Source: Apiosordaria backusii
Lineage: Eukaryota; Ascomycota; Sordariomycetes; Sordariales; Lasiosphaeriaceae
Length of the DNA: 64,000 nt
Assembly: GCA_030549205.1 (NCBI GenBank)
Contig: JAUKTV010000014.1
Location: 186,001-250,000 of the forward strand
Direction: 5' to 3'
Both the position numbers and the translations under genes were made by a program. Position 1 is the stretch's first letter. The number at the start of each line of letters is the position of its first letter. Positions 10,691 through 19,537 of this stretch are shown piece by piece. The notes under the pieces are model-generated. The model did no database searches and had not been told where the DNA came from. It saw nothing but the letters and a program-made list of their open reading frames with translations.

Positions 10691-13600
10691 GGTTTGTTGC
10701 TGGTTCCCATGAGTTATCCGTAGCCGGGTAGTCCAACCAGCTAACCAAATACTCCAGCTGTCCGTTGTTAATGCGCGAATCTAAGACCTCTTCCACATCG
10801 TACTCCTCTTCCTCGTCCTCGGCTTCAATTTGAGTGTCCGGGCTGGCAGCCCTTGGTGCCGGTTCCAGGAGTGAAACGTGAAAGGTACCCGATCGTAGTC
10901 GCATGGTGTCTGGCAATCTGAGTCTGAACGCTGTTTCCGATACTCTTTCTTCGATCGTGAAAGGTCCCACCCTCCTGTGGTCCAGTTTCTTACTTGGTCG
11001 TTTTGTGCGTAAGTTCCGTGTTGAAAGAAACACTTTATCCCCCCTCTTCAAGCGAGGTCCCTCGAGCCGTTTGACGTTGTAGTACTTGCGCATGCGCTCC
11101 CGAACGAACTCGAGTTCTTTTCTGAGTTTGGCGTGCAGCATGTGTAGCTTCCCTGCTTTTGCTGCCGCCCTAGGCACTCTTGCCTCTGGTCCTTGTCGTA
11201 GGTCCGCCTCGAAACCGTAGTTCGCGAAGAATGGTGTGACTTTTGTCGTTTCCGTGGGTGCCGTATTGTACGCGAGTTGAGCCGCTGGCAAGAGTTCAAC
11301 CCAGTTGTCCTGTTCGAAATTGATGTAGTTCCGAAGGTATTGTTCGACAATCTGGTTGAGTCTCTCCGTCTGGCCGTCCGTCTGCGGGTGATATGCTGAC
11401 GACGCCTTGCTCTTCACTCCCACTTGCTCCATTAGAGCTTTCCAAAACTTCGACACGAACTTGGTGTCGCGATCCGTGATGAATTCCCTTGGCCATGTGT
11501 GTGTCGCCGTGACGTTCCGAAACACCACATCCGCCAATTGTTCTGCCGTCCAAGTCTCCCTGTAGGGCAGGAAGTATGCCCACTTGGTGAGCCTGTCGAC
11601 GACCGTGAGGATGCTGTCGTACTTGATTCCTGTGACCGTGTCCTTGGAGTGTGGTAGCTTAGTGATAAAGTCCATCGTCACTGAGCTCCATGGTTGTTCT
11701 GCCACTGGTAATGGCTCCAAGAATCCGTAAGGCTTGTGTCTTTCTGCCTTCGTTCTTCTGCAAAGGTCACATTCTCGCAGCGTTTCCTCAACATCTTTTC
11801 TTAGTCCGGGCCAATTGAAGTGTTGTTTGATCTTCTCTGTTGTCTTGGCCACTCCCATGTGTCCTCCGAGCTTCGACTCGTGGATCTCCCGAATCAATGC
11901 CTTCCGCTGTTCTGGTTCGACATAAGCTCGATTGTGATACCAGAGCCGGTAATTGTCGTCCTTCTGGATCCCCAAAGATTCCAGTTCAGCCCATCGTTCC
12001 TGCTCGTCACTGCCGATGTTGCTCTGATACTTGTTGGCTGTTGATTCTTCTCGGTACACTGCACAACACTCAGCCCACTGCTGGAGCGGGTGCCTCAGTG
12101 TGCCTTCTGCTGTCTCCTGCAGCAATGGTGGCGATTCCTCCGCCACTTTTTCCTCGTGGTGGTCCGCCCTTCTGCTTAGAGCGTCCGCTCTGCATTCTCG
12201 GACCCTTTTGTAATGAATCTGAAAATTGAACTCAGACAGGAATTCTGACCACCTGCCTTGCCTGGCGTTGAGGACCTTGGTAGTAGTGAAATACTTCAAG
12301 TTTTTGTGATCCGTGTAGACCTGCACCTCATAGTTGGTCCCGCTGAGATATGGTCTCCACTCCTCGAAAGCCTCAATGATGGCAAGCAGCTCTTTGTCGT
12401 GGATAGGGTAGTTCTTGCGTGGTCCCTCCAGCTTCTTCGAAAAGAATGCTACCGGATGCAACTTCCCATCCTCGTCTCGTTGTCCCAGCTGTCCTCCGAT
12501 GGCGTAGTCGGAAGCATCTGTTTCGACCTCGAAAGGCCTTCCTGGGTCAGGAAGCTTGAGCACTGGGTCGGCCACAATAGCGTCTTTGATGGCCTGAAAA
12601 GCCTGCTCCTGTGCTTCCCCCCACTTGAACTCGGCGTCCTTCTTGGTTAGGTCGTTCAATGGCTTCGCGATAGCGCCGTAATTCCGTATGAACATTCGAT
12701 AAAAGTTCGTAAATCCCAGAAACTCTCGAACCCTAGTCTTCAGTTGTTCGGGTGTTTCTCCTTGTGGTCTCGGCCAGTCCTTGACTGCCGCGATCTTCCC
12801 TGGTTCCATTCGCACTTCTCCTGGCGAGATCAGGTACCCGAGATAGACCGTCTCTTGCACATGGAACTCGCTCTTGTCCTTGTTGACCGATAGTCCTGCT
12901 CCATGTAGCGCGTCCAAAATTTCCTTGACGTGCTGTTTGTGTTCCTCCAGAGTGCGTGAGTAGATGAGAACGTCGTCGAGATAACAAACTGCTGTTTTGT
13001 CGAGATACTTGCGAATCGTGTGATCAACGAGGGCCTGGAAAGTCGCTGGTGCGTTTGTAAGCCCGAACGGCATGACGAGATACTCGAAATGCCCGTAAGG
13101 CGTGCGAAAAGCCGTCTTCCATTCGTCTCCCTCCTTGATTCGTATGTGCGCGTACCCGACTGGCATATCAAGCCTGGTGAACCATCGTGCCCCTGACAGT
13201 TGACTTCGCAGCCGCGAAATCAGCGGTAGTGGGTAACCGTTCTTCACCGTCTCCTGATTCAGCTGTCGATAATCCACACACAGTCGTGGACTCCCATCCT
13301 TCTTCGGCACGAAGAAAACAGGATATCCAGCTGGCGATGTGGATGGTCTGATGTGCCCTCTCTTGAGATTCTCGTCCAAATACTTCCGCAACTCTTCACT
13401 CTGTTTGTCGTTGGTGTGGTAGACCTGAAAAAGCTTGAGCTTTGCTCCGTCCTTGAGCTTGATCTCATGGTCCCATGGTCCCCTATCTGGTAGACCCTGA
13501 AGGTGTTTCGCCGTGAACACCGGATGCCCCTGATATTCCGGCGGTACCTCCTTCTTCTCGTTTTTCTTCAAACTGTTGTAATAGGCGTATTTGTCCTTCA

Positions 13601-14225
13601 TTGCTGCCGCAATTTCCACCAACGCAACTGTCCCTACCAACCCTACTTCTTCGATCTTGCCGCCTGTGTCGATTGAGTACACTAATATCTCCCGTGTCCC
13701 TTGCGGTGGTGCCGTGGAGGGTGCTTGTCTCACACTCTGCTCCTGCCGTGCTCCTGATCTCCCATCGTTGGTTGGATACTCCCGATATGTCCTCGGTCGT
13801 AGGTGGCCACCATCCTTCCAATCGATGTCTGGGTTGTAGTCCTCGTGCCATGGCTGCCCCAGGATCATGTCCTTCTCTGGCCCCATATCCACGATGTCGA
13901 AAATCACTGTCGTTGTTTTTCCTGACACTGTGATGTTCAGTGGCAACGTTTCTCTGGTTACCAACTGTGTAGGGAAGGGTCCCTTCATGACGACCTCTTC
14001 CTCCTTCTTTTTCCATGGAACCCGGGCTTGTTGCACAAATCTTGGTGAAATCAAGTCCGCTTCTGCTCCACTGTCCACGAGTGCTTGCGTTTGGAAACCC
14101 TTCCAACGCGCTGCTACTCGCAATCTTTTGTCTTTCATGCCCCTCCTCCGTACAGCAGCGACCTCGCTGATGTGTTGCTCGTGGTCCTTTAGAGGTTTGC
14201 GGCCTCCGCGAAAGGCCGTGGCCCT
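10461..14225 (-). CDS. pol: Gypsy-1 Pol (protease-RT-RNase H-integrase-chromodomain), expressed by -1 frameshift from Gag
   Basis: This is an open frame of about 1254 codons after the shift point. Domains in order: aspartic protease (LVDSGAEADL), RT with YLDDVLIYS, RNase H (ETDASDYAIGGQ), integrase HHCC zinc finger (HESKLGGH to CDLC), the catalytic DDE core (TMDFITKLP, ITDRDTKF), and a C-terminal chromodomain (YDVEEVLDSR, YLVSWLDYP, NSWEP). The chromodomain makes this a chromovirus, a group expected to integrate into H3K9-methylated chromatin. It has no start codon of its own in the overlap other than non-ATG codons, and lies -1 relative to gag. In the RNase H-integrase linker the other two copies read HYKKGSENARADALSRR. 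This copy reads HYKRVRECRADALSRR because of compensating small deletions. The C-terminal tail overlaps the antisense gene (10461-10690). Confidence 0.93.
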   Translation of the reverse strand, partial: RATAFRGGRKPLKDHEQHISEVAAVRRRGMKDKRLRVAARWKGFQTQALVDSGAEADLISPRFVQQARVPWKKKEEEVVMKGPFPTQLVTRETLPLNITVSGKTTTVIFDIVDMGPEKDMILGQPWHEDYNPDIDWKDGGHLRPRTYREYPTNDGRSGARQEQSVRQAPSTAPPQGTREILVYSIDTGGKIEEVGLVGTVALVEIAAAMKDKYAYYNSLKKNEKKEVPPEYQGHPVFTAKHLQGLPDRGPWDHEIKLKDGAKLKLFQVYHTNDKQSEELRKYLDENLKRGHIRPSTSPAGYPVFFVPKKDGSPRLCVDYRQLNQETVKNGYPLPLISRLRSQLSGARWFTRLDMPVGYAHIRIKEGDEWKTAFRTPYGHFEYLVMPFGLTNAPATFQALVDHTIRKYLDKTAVCYLDDVLIYSRTLEEHKQHVKEILDALHGAGLSVNKDKSEFHVQETVYLGYLISPGEVRMEPGKIAAVKDWPRPQGETPEQLKTRVREFLGFTNFYRMFIRNYGAIAKPLNDLTKKDAEFKWGEAQEQAFQAIKDAIVADPVLKLPDPGRPFEVETDASDYAIGGQLGQRDEDGKLHPVAFFSKKLEGPRKNYPIHDKELLAIIEAFEEWRPYLSGTNYEVQVYTDHKNLKYFTTTKVLNARQGRWSEFLSEFNFQIHYKRVRECRADALSRRADHHEEKVAEESPPLLQETAEGTLRHPLQQWAECCAVYREESTANKYQSNIGSDEQERWAELESLGIQKDDNYRLWYHNRAYVEPEQRKALIREIHESKLGGHMGVAKTTEKIKQHFNWPGLRKDVEETLRECDLCRRTKAERHKPYGFLEPLPVAEQPWSSVTMDFITKLPHSKDTVTGIKYDSILTVVDRLTKWAYFLPYRETWTAEQLADVVFRNVTATHTWPREFITDRDTKFVSKFWKALMEQVGVKSKASSAYHPQTDGQTERLNQIVEQYLRNYINFEQDNWVELLPAAQLAYNTAPTETTKVTPFFANYGFEADLRQGPEARVPRAAAKAGKLHMLHAKLRKELEFVRERMRKYYNVKRLEGPRLKRGDKVFLSTRNLRTKRPSKKLDHRRVGPFTIEERVSETAFRLRLPDTMRLRSGTFHVSLLEPAPRAASPDTQIEAEDEEEEYDVEEVLDSRINNGQLEYLVSWLDYPATDNSWEPATNLSCPEKLEEFHRRNPERPRVENAARGQQPGREEDQERPRSRGQHSHWQNLGPANPTVRRSSRKRNQDLGRAQRQTR

Positions 14226-16342
14226 TTTCCCGACTGTTGTTGTGCCTCCAGAGCGTCCTCCTTCGCCGAACTGTCCAGCAGCTCGAAATCGGCTAACCAT
14301 CGTCGTTGAGCTTCCTTCCACTTCTTGTTCCTGGCACTATTCTTCTTCTTGTTGCGTGCCTTATGTACTTTGGGGCTGGCCTCGTGGTATTTCCGGGCCT
14401 TTGCTCGCAGATGGAAAGCGCAATCGGCACTCTTACACCACGTCAAACCATATTCCTTCTCGTTGGCGGTGTTCTCTCCCCATCCTGTTACCCACTCCAG
14501 GCAGCACCTTGCGTACCTGGGTGTGACCTGTATGACCTGGAGTTCCTCCCGCTTGACTGGATCCTCCTGTTTCCACAGGAAATAATCGTTCAATTCTTCG
14601 TCCGGCGCTCCCCACCTTGCGAGAGTCCTCGACACCGGTACCGGTTGGTCTGTCTGGGTGACCTCTCTGACCGGCCAGTGCCCGTTGAGGGTCTTTGACT
14701 GGTAGTGTTCCGCGCATCCATGAGCGACGCACTGGAACCATGGCACTCTCCTGTGTTCCGGATGTCGTGGATGAACTTGTGGAGTGTCTCCTTCGCACGG
14801 AGTATACCACCCCCACTCCGGAACCTCTCCTGGCGTCAGCGCGAGTCCGGTGCTGGCTACTGGTCGTGATGCCCAAAACTCATCCCAGACCTCCTCATCC
14901 TTGTTGAGTAGTGCGAACTCTTGGCCGAACTCTTCTTCTGGAACGATCCAACGCTCGTTGCCCTGCCACAGCTGTGCGAGCGGTTGGTTGTTGGCCATGG
15001 TTTGCGCCATCTTGTCCTCGAGGTCGCGGTAGTGTCGTTCACTTGCTTCTCGCTGGTTCCGAAGTTCTGCCAACTCTTCCTCGAGCCTTTGAACTCGCTC
15101 CTCGGCCTGCCTCAGGGTCTCCCCCGTGTCTAAACTCGAGAGGACTGTCGAGGTGAAAACCCGCCTTAGTCTCCGCAAGGTTTCCTCAGAGGGTCCTGGA
15201 GCCGTGCTTTCCTCTAGCCTGGTGGCTCCCCTGGTCGGCAGTTCTTGTCCCACAACACGGTCTTCTCCCTCAGAGTCGACTGTTAAATCTCCTTCCTGAG
15301 TCTCATGCTCGTAGTTGCTGTCGGTGTAGTCGTCCGCTGAGTCCAGGAATCCATCGTTGCCGTACTCAATGCTTGAGATCTCAACAACCCGCGTTGTCTT
15401 CGCAACTGCCGCCGCCTCCTTTTCCTTCCAGCTGAGCTGTTTGGGTGCCCGACAGTCTCTCTTGAAATGCCCCGTCTTCCCGCAGTTGAAGCACTTGACG
15501 TTGTTCTTCCCCTTGAACCGCTTCTGAACTGCGTCAATCTCCATAGGTCCCGCGTGAGTGGTTCCAGACACGCTTGTGGTGTAGCGTTTCTTCTTGTCGT
15601 TGGCTCGGTAGCCTCCGGAGCCACGGTGTTGTCCTGGGTTTGCACGCGTTCCTCTTTTCTCCATCCGGCGTTGAAACTGCCGGTCGTCGATACGAATGGC
15701 TGTAGCGATGTATTTGTCGATGGTGTCCGGTCTCTCCTCCTTGTACAACTCGTCCTTCACTTCGTCCTTGAGTCCGTTGTAGAAAAGCTGCATCAAGCCT
15801 TCGTCATTGATCTCGCTGCGCAGGGCGTCGGTCTTGAAGGTGGCAGCATAGTCAGCTGCAGACCGGGTTTGGCGCATGTTGGCGAGTCTCTCCTGGGCTC
15901 GGCGAGCCTCGTCGTACTCTCCGAAGACTTCCTTGATGCGGGCTTCGAACTTCTTGAAGGTCTCGAAGCACTCCCTAGTGATGTCCTTCCTGATGCCTGC
16001 GTCGTCGTTCTCGTAATAGTCGTTCAGGATGGGCTCAAACCACGCGAGAGCCTTGTCCTTGAGTCGAGATGCCGCGTAGGTGACCTTGGACTCCTCGTCA
16101 GGGAAACGAGTAGGATAGTACCGAAAATAGGTCTTGAGCTGGATCAGGAACCCTCCAAGCTCTCCTTTTCCGCCACCATAGCGTTCGGGGGCCTCGATCT
16201 TGGCCAGCTGATTATCGCGGTGATCCAGGCGACCAACGGCGACGACTTGGTCCTGGGTCTGCTGGACCGCATCCTCGAGCTCCTTGACGCGAGCGTTGAG
16301 TCGAATCAGAACGGCTTGAGGGCTTTCTTTGTTGTCCGCCAT
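14189..16342 (-). CDS. gag: Gypsy-1 Gag
   Basis: This is a 717-aa Gag read from the Met of MADNKES at 16342. The longer frame from 16393 would run through the priming leader, and the MA(D/G)N start is shared by all three elements. Order: an N-terminal coiled coil (RVKELEDAVQQ), a retrotransposon-gag capsid region (GGFLIQLKTYFRYYP to DELYKEERPDTIDKYI), a basic stretch, and a CCHC zinc knuckle (CFNCGKTGHFKRDC, about 15452-15493). A long acidic, coiled-coil C-terminal half follows, with an HPRHPEHRRVPWFQC...GC..HY Cys/His motif. The half before the knuckle is clearly more diverged from gypsy-2 and gypsy-3 than the part after it. Its last 37 bases overlap pol. Confidence 0.93.
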   Translation of the reverse strand: MADNKESPQAVLIRLNARVKELEDAVQQTQDQVVAVGRLDHRDNQLAKIEAPERYGGGKGELGGFLIQLKTYFRYYPTRFPDEESKVTYAASRLKDKALAWFEPILNDYYENDDAGIRKDITRECFETFKKFEARIKEVFGEYDEARRAQERLANMRQTRSAADYAATFKTDALRSEINDEGLMQLFYNGLKDEVKDELYKEERPDTIDKYIATAIRIDDRQFQRRMEKRGTRANPGQHRGSGGYRANDKKKRYTTSVSGTTHAGPMEIDAVQKRFKGKNNVKCFNCGKTGHFKRDCRAPKQLSWKEKEAAAVAKTTRVVEISSIEYGNDGFLDSADDYTDSNYEHETQEGDLTVDSEGEDRVVGQELPTRGATRLEESTAPGPSEETLRRLRRVFTSTVLSSLDTGETLRQAEERVQRLEEELAELRNQREASERHYRDLEDKMAQTMANNQPLAQLWQGNERWIVPEEEFGQEFALLNKDEEVWDEFWASRPVASTGLALTPGEVPEWGWYTPCEGDTPQVHPRHPEHRRVPWFQCVAHGCAEHYQSKTLNGHWPVREVTQTDQPVPVSRTLARWGAPDEELNDYFLWKQEDPVKREELQVIQVTPRYARCCLEWVTGWGENTANEKEYGLTWCKSADCAFHLRAKARKYHEASPKVHKARNKKKNSARNKKWKEAQRRWLADFELLDSSAKEDALEAQQQSGKGPRPFAEAANL
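14200..14231 (-). promoter_or_regulatory. Gypsy-1 -1 ribosomal frameshift signal
   Basis: On the minus strand the heptamer GGGAAAA (14225-14231) sits in the gag frame as G GGA AAA, the X XXY YYZ form. Six bases later comes a perfect 5-bp stem CGGCC/GGCCG with a 9-base loop. Slippage by -1 enters the pol frame exactly. The same signal is present in gypsy-2 and gypsy-3. Confidence 0.75.
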
Positions 16343-16354
16343 GGTGATGGGTAC

Positions 16355-16393
16355 CTTCAACTTATCCGTGACAGAGTTGAAGTGAGTATGCAA
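16355..16393 (-). promoter_or_regulatory. Gypsy-1 leader: candidate self-priming site and hairpin
   Basis: Just inside the 5' LTR the sense strand reads CG, then TTGCATACT (16385-16393). This is the perfect complement of AGTATGCAA in the LTR R region (16534-16542), about 34 bp downstream of the TATATAT element at 16576-16582. No TGG-starting tRNA primer site is seen. An 8-bp inverted repeat CTTCAACT/AGTTGAAG (16355-16362, 16375-16382, 12-base loop) follows. Confidence 0.5.
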
Positions 16394-16395
16394 CG

Positions 16396-16799
16396 TGTGA
16401 CGAACCCCTGTACAGAACCTCTGAAAGGGATACTCGGTTGAAGGTAACTTCTGACAATTGGTTCGGTGCAGCTAAACAGTGCACAACAAGATGTCTCAAT
16501 GTAAACACAAGATACCGTGAATACAAGCTGTGATTGCATACTGCGGAACTATCTACAAGCTATCTAGTTCCTCCGTATATATGGACCTGCAATCCTCATG
16601 GACCGCTGGACCGTTCATAGCGTACCGGTCCATCGGTCCCTCCATGAGTGGTTGTCCTGGACCGCTGGACCGTCTCCTACGCACCGGTCCATCGGTCCTC
16701 CTCTGATTGGCTACCTACAGGGGTCCCTTCCGTCGTAATACACTCTTCCCATTGGCTCGTCTGTTAAGTCTGCGTCCTCCCGGGTCCAAGGTCGTGACA
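16396..16799 (-). repeat. Gypsy-1 5' LTR (404 bp)
   Basis: This is the promoter-bearing LTR on the sense (minus) strand. It matches the 3' LTR except 16783 (G here, T at 9856). It carries the U3 repeats (16599-16639, 16658-16698) and CCAAT boxes. A TATATAT is at 16576-16582, and the R-U5 block (about 16396-16582) is common to all three gypsy elements. Target duplication GTAGG follows at 16800-16804. Confidence 0.95.
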
Positions 16800-16804
16800 G
16801 TAGG

Positions 16805-18979
16805 CCGGGGTTACTTAAGCTATTAGAGCCTTCTATAAGCTAACGGAGCTTTTTAATAGGTCTGCTTTAATTAGATCCTTTAAAGCTAAAGTTACTTAAG
16901 CTATTAGGGCTTTCTATAGGCTAATAGAGCTTTATTCCTTTAAGTCTACTTTAACTATAGCCTTCCTTATAGCCAGACTTAAACCTTTTAAGCCTATAGG
17001 GCTTTACCTTTTAAACATCCGAATTAGAGCTAATAGTACTATTGTTATTTAGCTCTATAGGCCTATTACTAAGCTTTTAAGGATTTAAATCGACCTTTAA
17101 ATAGCTATCCTTTTAGAATAAAGGCCTATTAAAAAGCTCTACCATTAATTTTCGCTTTTAACTAATAATGTTAAAACTTATATTATAGTAAATAATAGGC
17201 CTTTCTATCCTTTATAATTTTAAAAAAAAGCCTAAAGCCTTAAAATCAAATACCGCTATCGGGGCCTTATTAAGCCTATACAGTACTTTCTTTTTAACTT
17301 AACCGCCGACTTTATAGTATAGTATATTATTAAAAAGGTTAATATTAAACTAAAGAATATATAAAGTATTTTTAAACTTAAGCTTAGTATATTTAAATGG
17401 TTCTTTTTATAAAAATACTATAAATATAGCAGTTTTAAAGCCTTTAAACGTTAAAGGACCTCCTTTTATATAAATTATCCTTAATAAGCTATTATTAAGC
17501 TTATAGTTAGTAAACTATTTTCGACTATTAATAATATAGTTAGTAAACCTAGTATCGTATAGAAAGGTATTTCTTAAAAAAAGTACTATTAAGGCCTTAT
17601 CTTTAGTACTTTTAACGTCTTTAATAGGCCTTATAAGCACTATATAAGTGCCTTTATTACTATCGTTACTATTAAAATCTTTAAAGACCTTTAAAGCTAG
17701 ATTATAAAAGCTTACTATATAGGCAAACGAATCTTTAGCCTTAGGCCTTTCTTTAAAGCCTTTAAGCCTTTTAAAGCCTTTCTTCTTTTTCTTTTAAAGA
17801 AAGCTACTAAGGCTATTAAAGCTACTATTACTATTACTTTTAAGCTTCTTACTTAAAAAAGACCTTCTTTTTAACGTTTTTATAAAGACCTTCTTTACTT
17901 CTATAGGTTATACCTTTAATAGTAGTAGAAGTTAGAATATATTATTCTTTTAATAAGTCTACTATTAAAAAGCTTAAGTTAATAGTATTTATATTTTAGT
18001 TTAGTACTTTAATAATCTATATAGCATTCCATTATCTCTTAGCTTACTATAGAAAGCTCTTTTTTATAGCCTATAAATATTAATTTACTTAATTTATAAT
18101 CTAAAGGTCGATACTGGCTAATATAAATCGGCTAACTATATTAAAAAACTTAACGTTAAAGTCTATTAAAGAGCTTATAAATTAATAGAAGTTTAAAGAA
18201 TAGTATTTTCTATAAAGGTTCCTTCGCTATAATTCAGTACTATAGAAATATCTTTAAATAAGTAGTTTATAGACTTTAATAGGGCTTATTTACTATAAAA
18301 TAGAAGCCTAAAGGCCTAAGGCTATACTATTTTAAAGTAACATTAATAGTAAGGCCTATTCAGTATTACTTTAATAGGCTACTATAGTAGGGTCTTCTAT
18401 AAAAGTAGCTATATCGATAGTATATAGTATAATATTTAGGCCTTATTTTTATAAATCGAAATTCTTAAGGTCTATAAGCCTTTAATTAATAGGAAATTTA
18501 TAGACTTTTTTAATTATTTTAATGGCAATAATGGTATAAAGGACCTTAATAGAATTACTATTAGCCTTAAGCTTTAGTTAGTAAGCCATTATAGCTTTTA
18601 AATATATAGCTTTAACTACTATTAAAGAAGTAATTATAATAGCTTTAGACTATATTAAAGTGCTTTAAGCTACTATTAAGAGTTTAATTTACTCTACTAC
18701 TTTGGTTATAGTGCCTTATAACTATTAAATCTAAGCCTTTTACTTCCTTAATTAAATAGTAAAGGCCTATATATAATAAGAATCTACTGATTCTTCCCTT
18801 CCGGAAGACCCTTACTTAAGCCCTATATTTTGTATTTTTAAATCTATAAAAAGCTTAGTATACTTACCGCTAGAATATTCTATAGGGCTTTAAAACCTTA
18901 GCCTAATACTGTTTTTAACTAAGGCTTTAGTTATAATTTGCTTATATAGTAAAAAAGCTAGGTCTATAGTACTTAAAAG
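16805..18979 (-). pseudogene. Copia A internal remnant, middle part (gag / integrase side)
   Basis: This AT-rich decayed sequence continues copia A after gypsy-1. It matches, in reverse complement, part of copia B around 48869-51050. No ORF survives. It ends at the AAAAG duplication of gypsy-2 (18975-18979). Confidence 0.65.
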
Positions 18980-19421
18980 TGTGACGAACCCCTGATCAGA
19001 ACCTCTGAAAGGGATACTCGGTTGAAAGGCAACTTCTGACAATTGGTCCGGTGCAGCTAAACAGTGCACAACAAGATGTCTCAATGTAAACACAAGGTAC
19101 CGTGAATACAAGCTGTGATTGCATACTGCGGAACTATCTTCAAGCTATCTAGTTCCTCCGTATATATAGTCTTCTTGTCACCCGAGTGCTCGTCGTGCTA
19201 TGCCCTCGATCACCCCTAGCACTTTGCATCCTGCGATGTGCTCGTCGTGCTATGCCCTCGATCACCCCGAGCACTTTGCCTCCTGCAACATGCTCGTGTG
19301 TCTTGGCACCCTAGCACTTCTAGTCCGCTCCCACTGGTTGCTTCCTAGCTCCTAATGATTGGCTCGGGACGTCCCCGCGTCCCACATACTGTACGACCTG
19401 CCGCTGGTTTAACTTGTGACA
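18980..19421 (-). repeat. Gypsy-2 3' LTR (442 bp)
   Basis: The outer R-U5 part matches gypsy-1 and gypsy-3; the inner U3 does not. U3 contains a 52-bp tandem repeat (19186-19237, 19238-19289) beginning GTGCTCGTCGTGCTATGCCC, then a partial third unit. There is a CCAAT box on the minus strand (19356-19362). Confidence 0.95.
19186..19289. repeat. 52-bp tandem repeat in gypsy-2 U3
   Basis: Two units of 52 bp share GTGCTCGTCGTGCTATGCCC and the following CTCGATCACCCC, with a few differences near their ends. A third partial unit (GCTCGTGTG) follows. The same structure is in the other LTR, 6927 bp to the right. It takes the place of the 41-bp repeats of gypsy-1 and is a likely promoter or enhancer array. 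Confidence 0.7.
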
Positions 19422-19537
19422 CGATGCCCCTCCTCTCAGGTCGACGTCTCGGCGACCAACGTTCCTGAAATAGCCAGCGATCCCCTCTTTCCCAGCATTT
19501 CCTGCCGTAAGTCCTTCCCCCTTGTTTTCTTGTCGCC

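Larger units (their letters stand above)
9469..16799 (-). mobile_element. Gypsy-1: intact-looking chromoviral Ty3/gypsy retrotransposon
   Basis: This 7331-bp element lies on the minus strand, with 404-bp LTRs (9469-9872 and 16396-16799) and target duplication GTAGG (9464-9468 and 16800-16804). The LTRs differ at one base that I can see (9856 T versus 16783 G), so insertion is recent. Sense order is 5' LTR, self-complementary leader, gag, pol in the -1 frame, polypurine tract, 3' LTR, plus an antisense gene near the 3' end. GC content is normal and there are no RIP-type stops, although the surrounding copia A is heavily mutated. One local oddity in pol (RNase H linker, about 12190-12212) may impair it. 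Confidence 0.95.

Noticed and set aside
13867..14526. 219-aa and other long frames opposite gag and pol (also 15467-16441, 23350-24015, 25061-25759, 40749-41447, 42493-43158)
   Set aside because: They lie opposite highly conserved gag-pol coding sequence. They have no recognisable features and no intron or domain evidence, unlike the 3'-end antisense gene. They are explained by codon bias in gag-pol.
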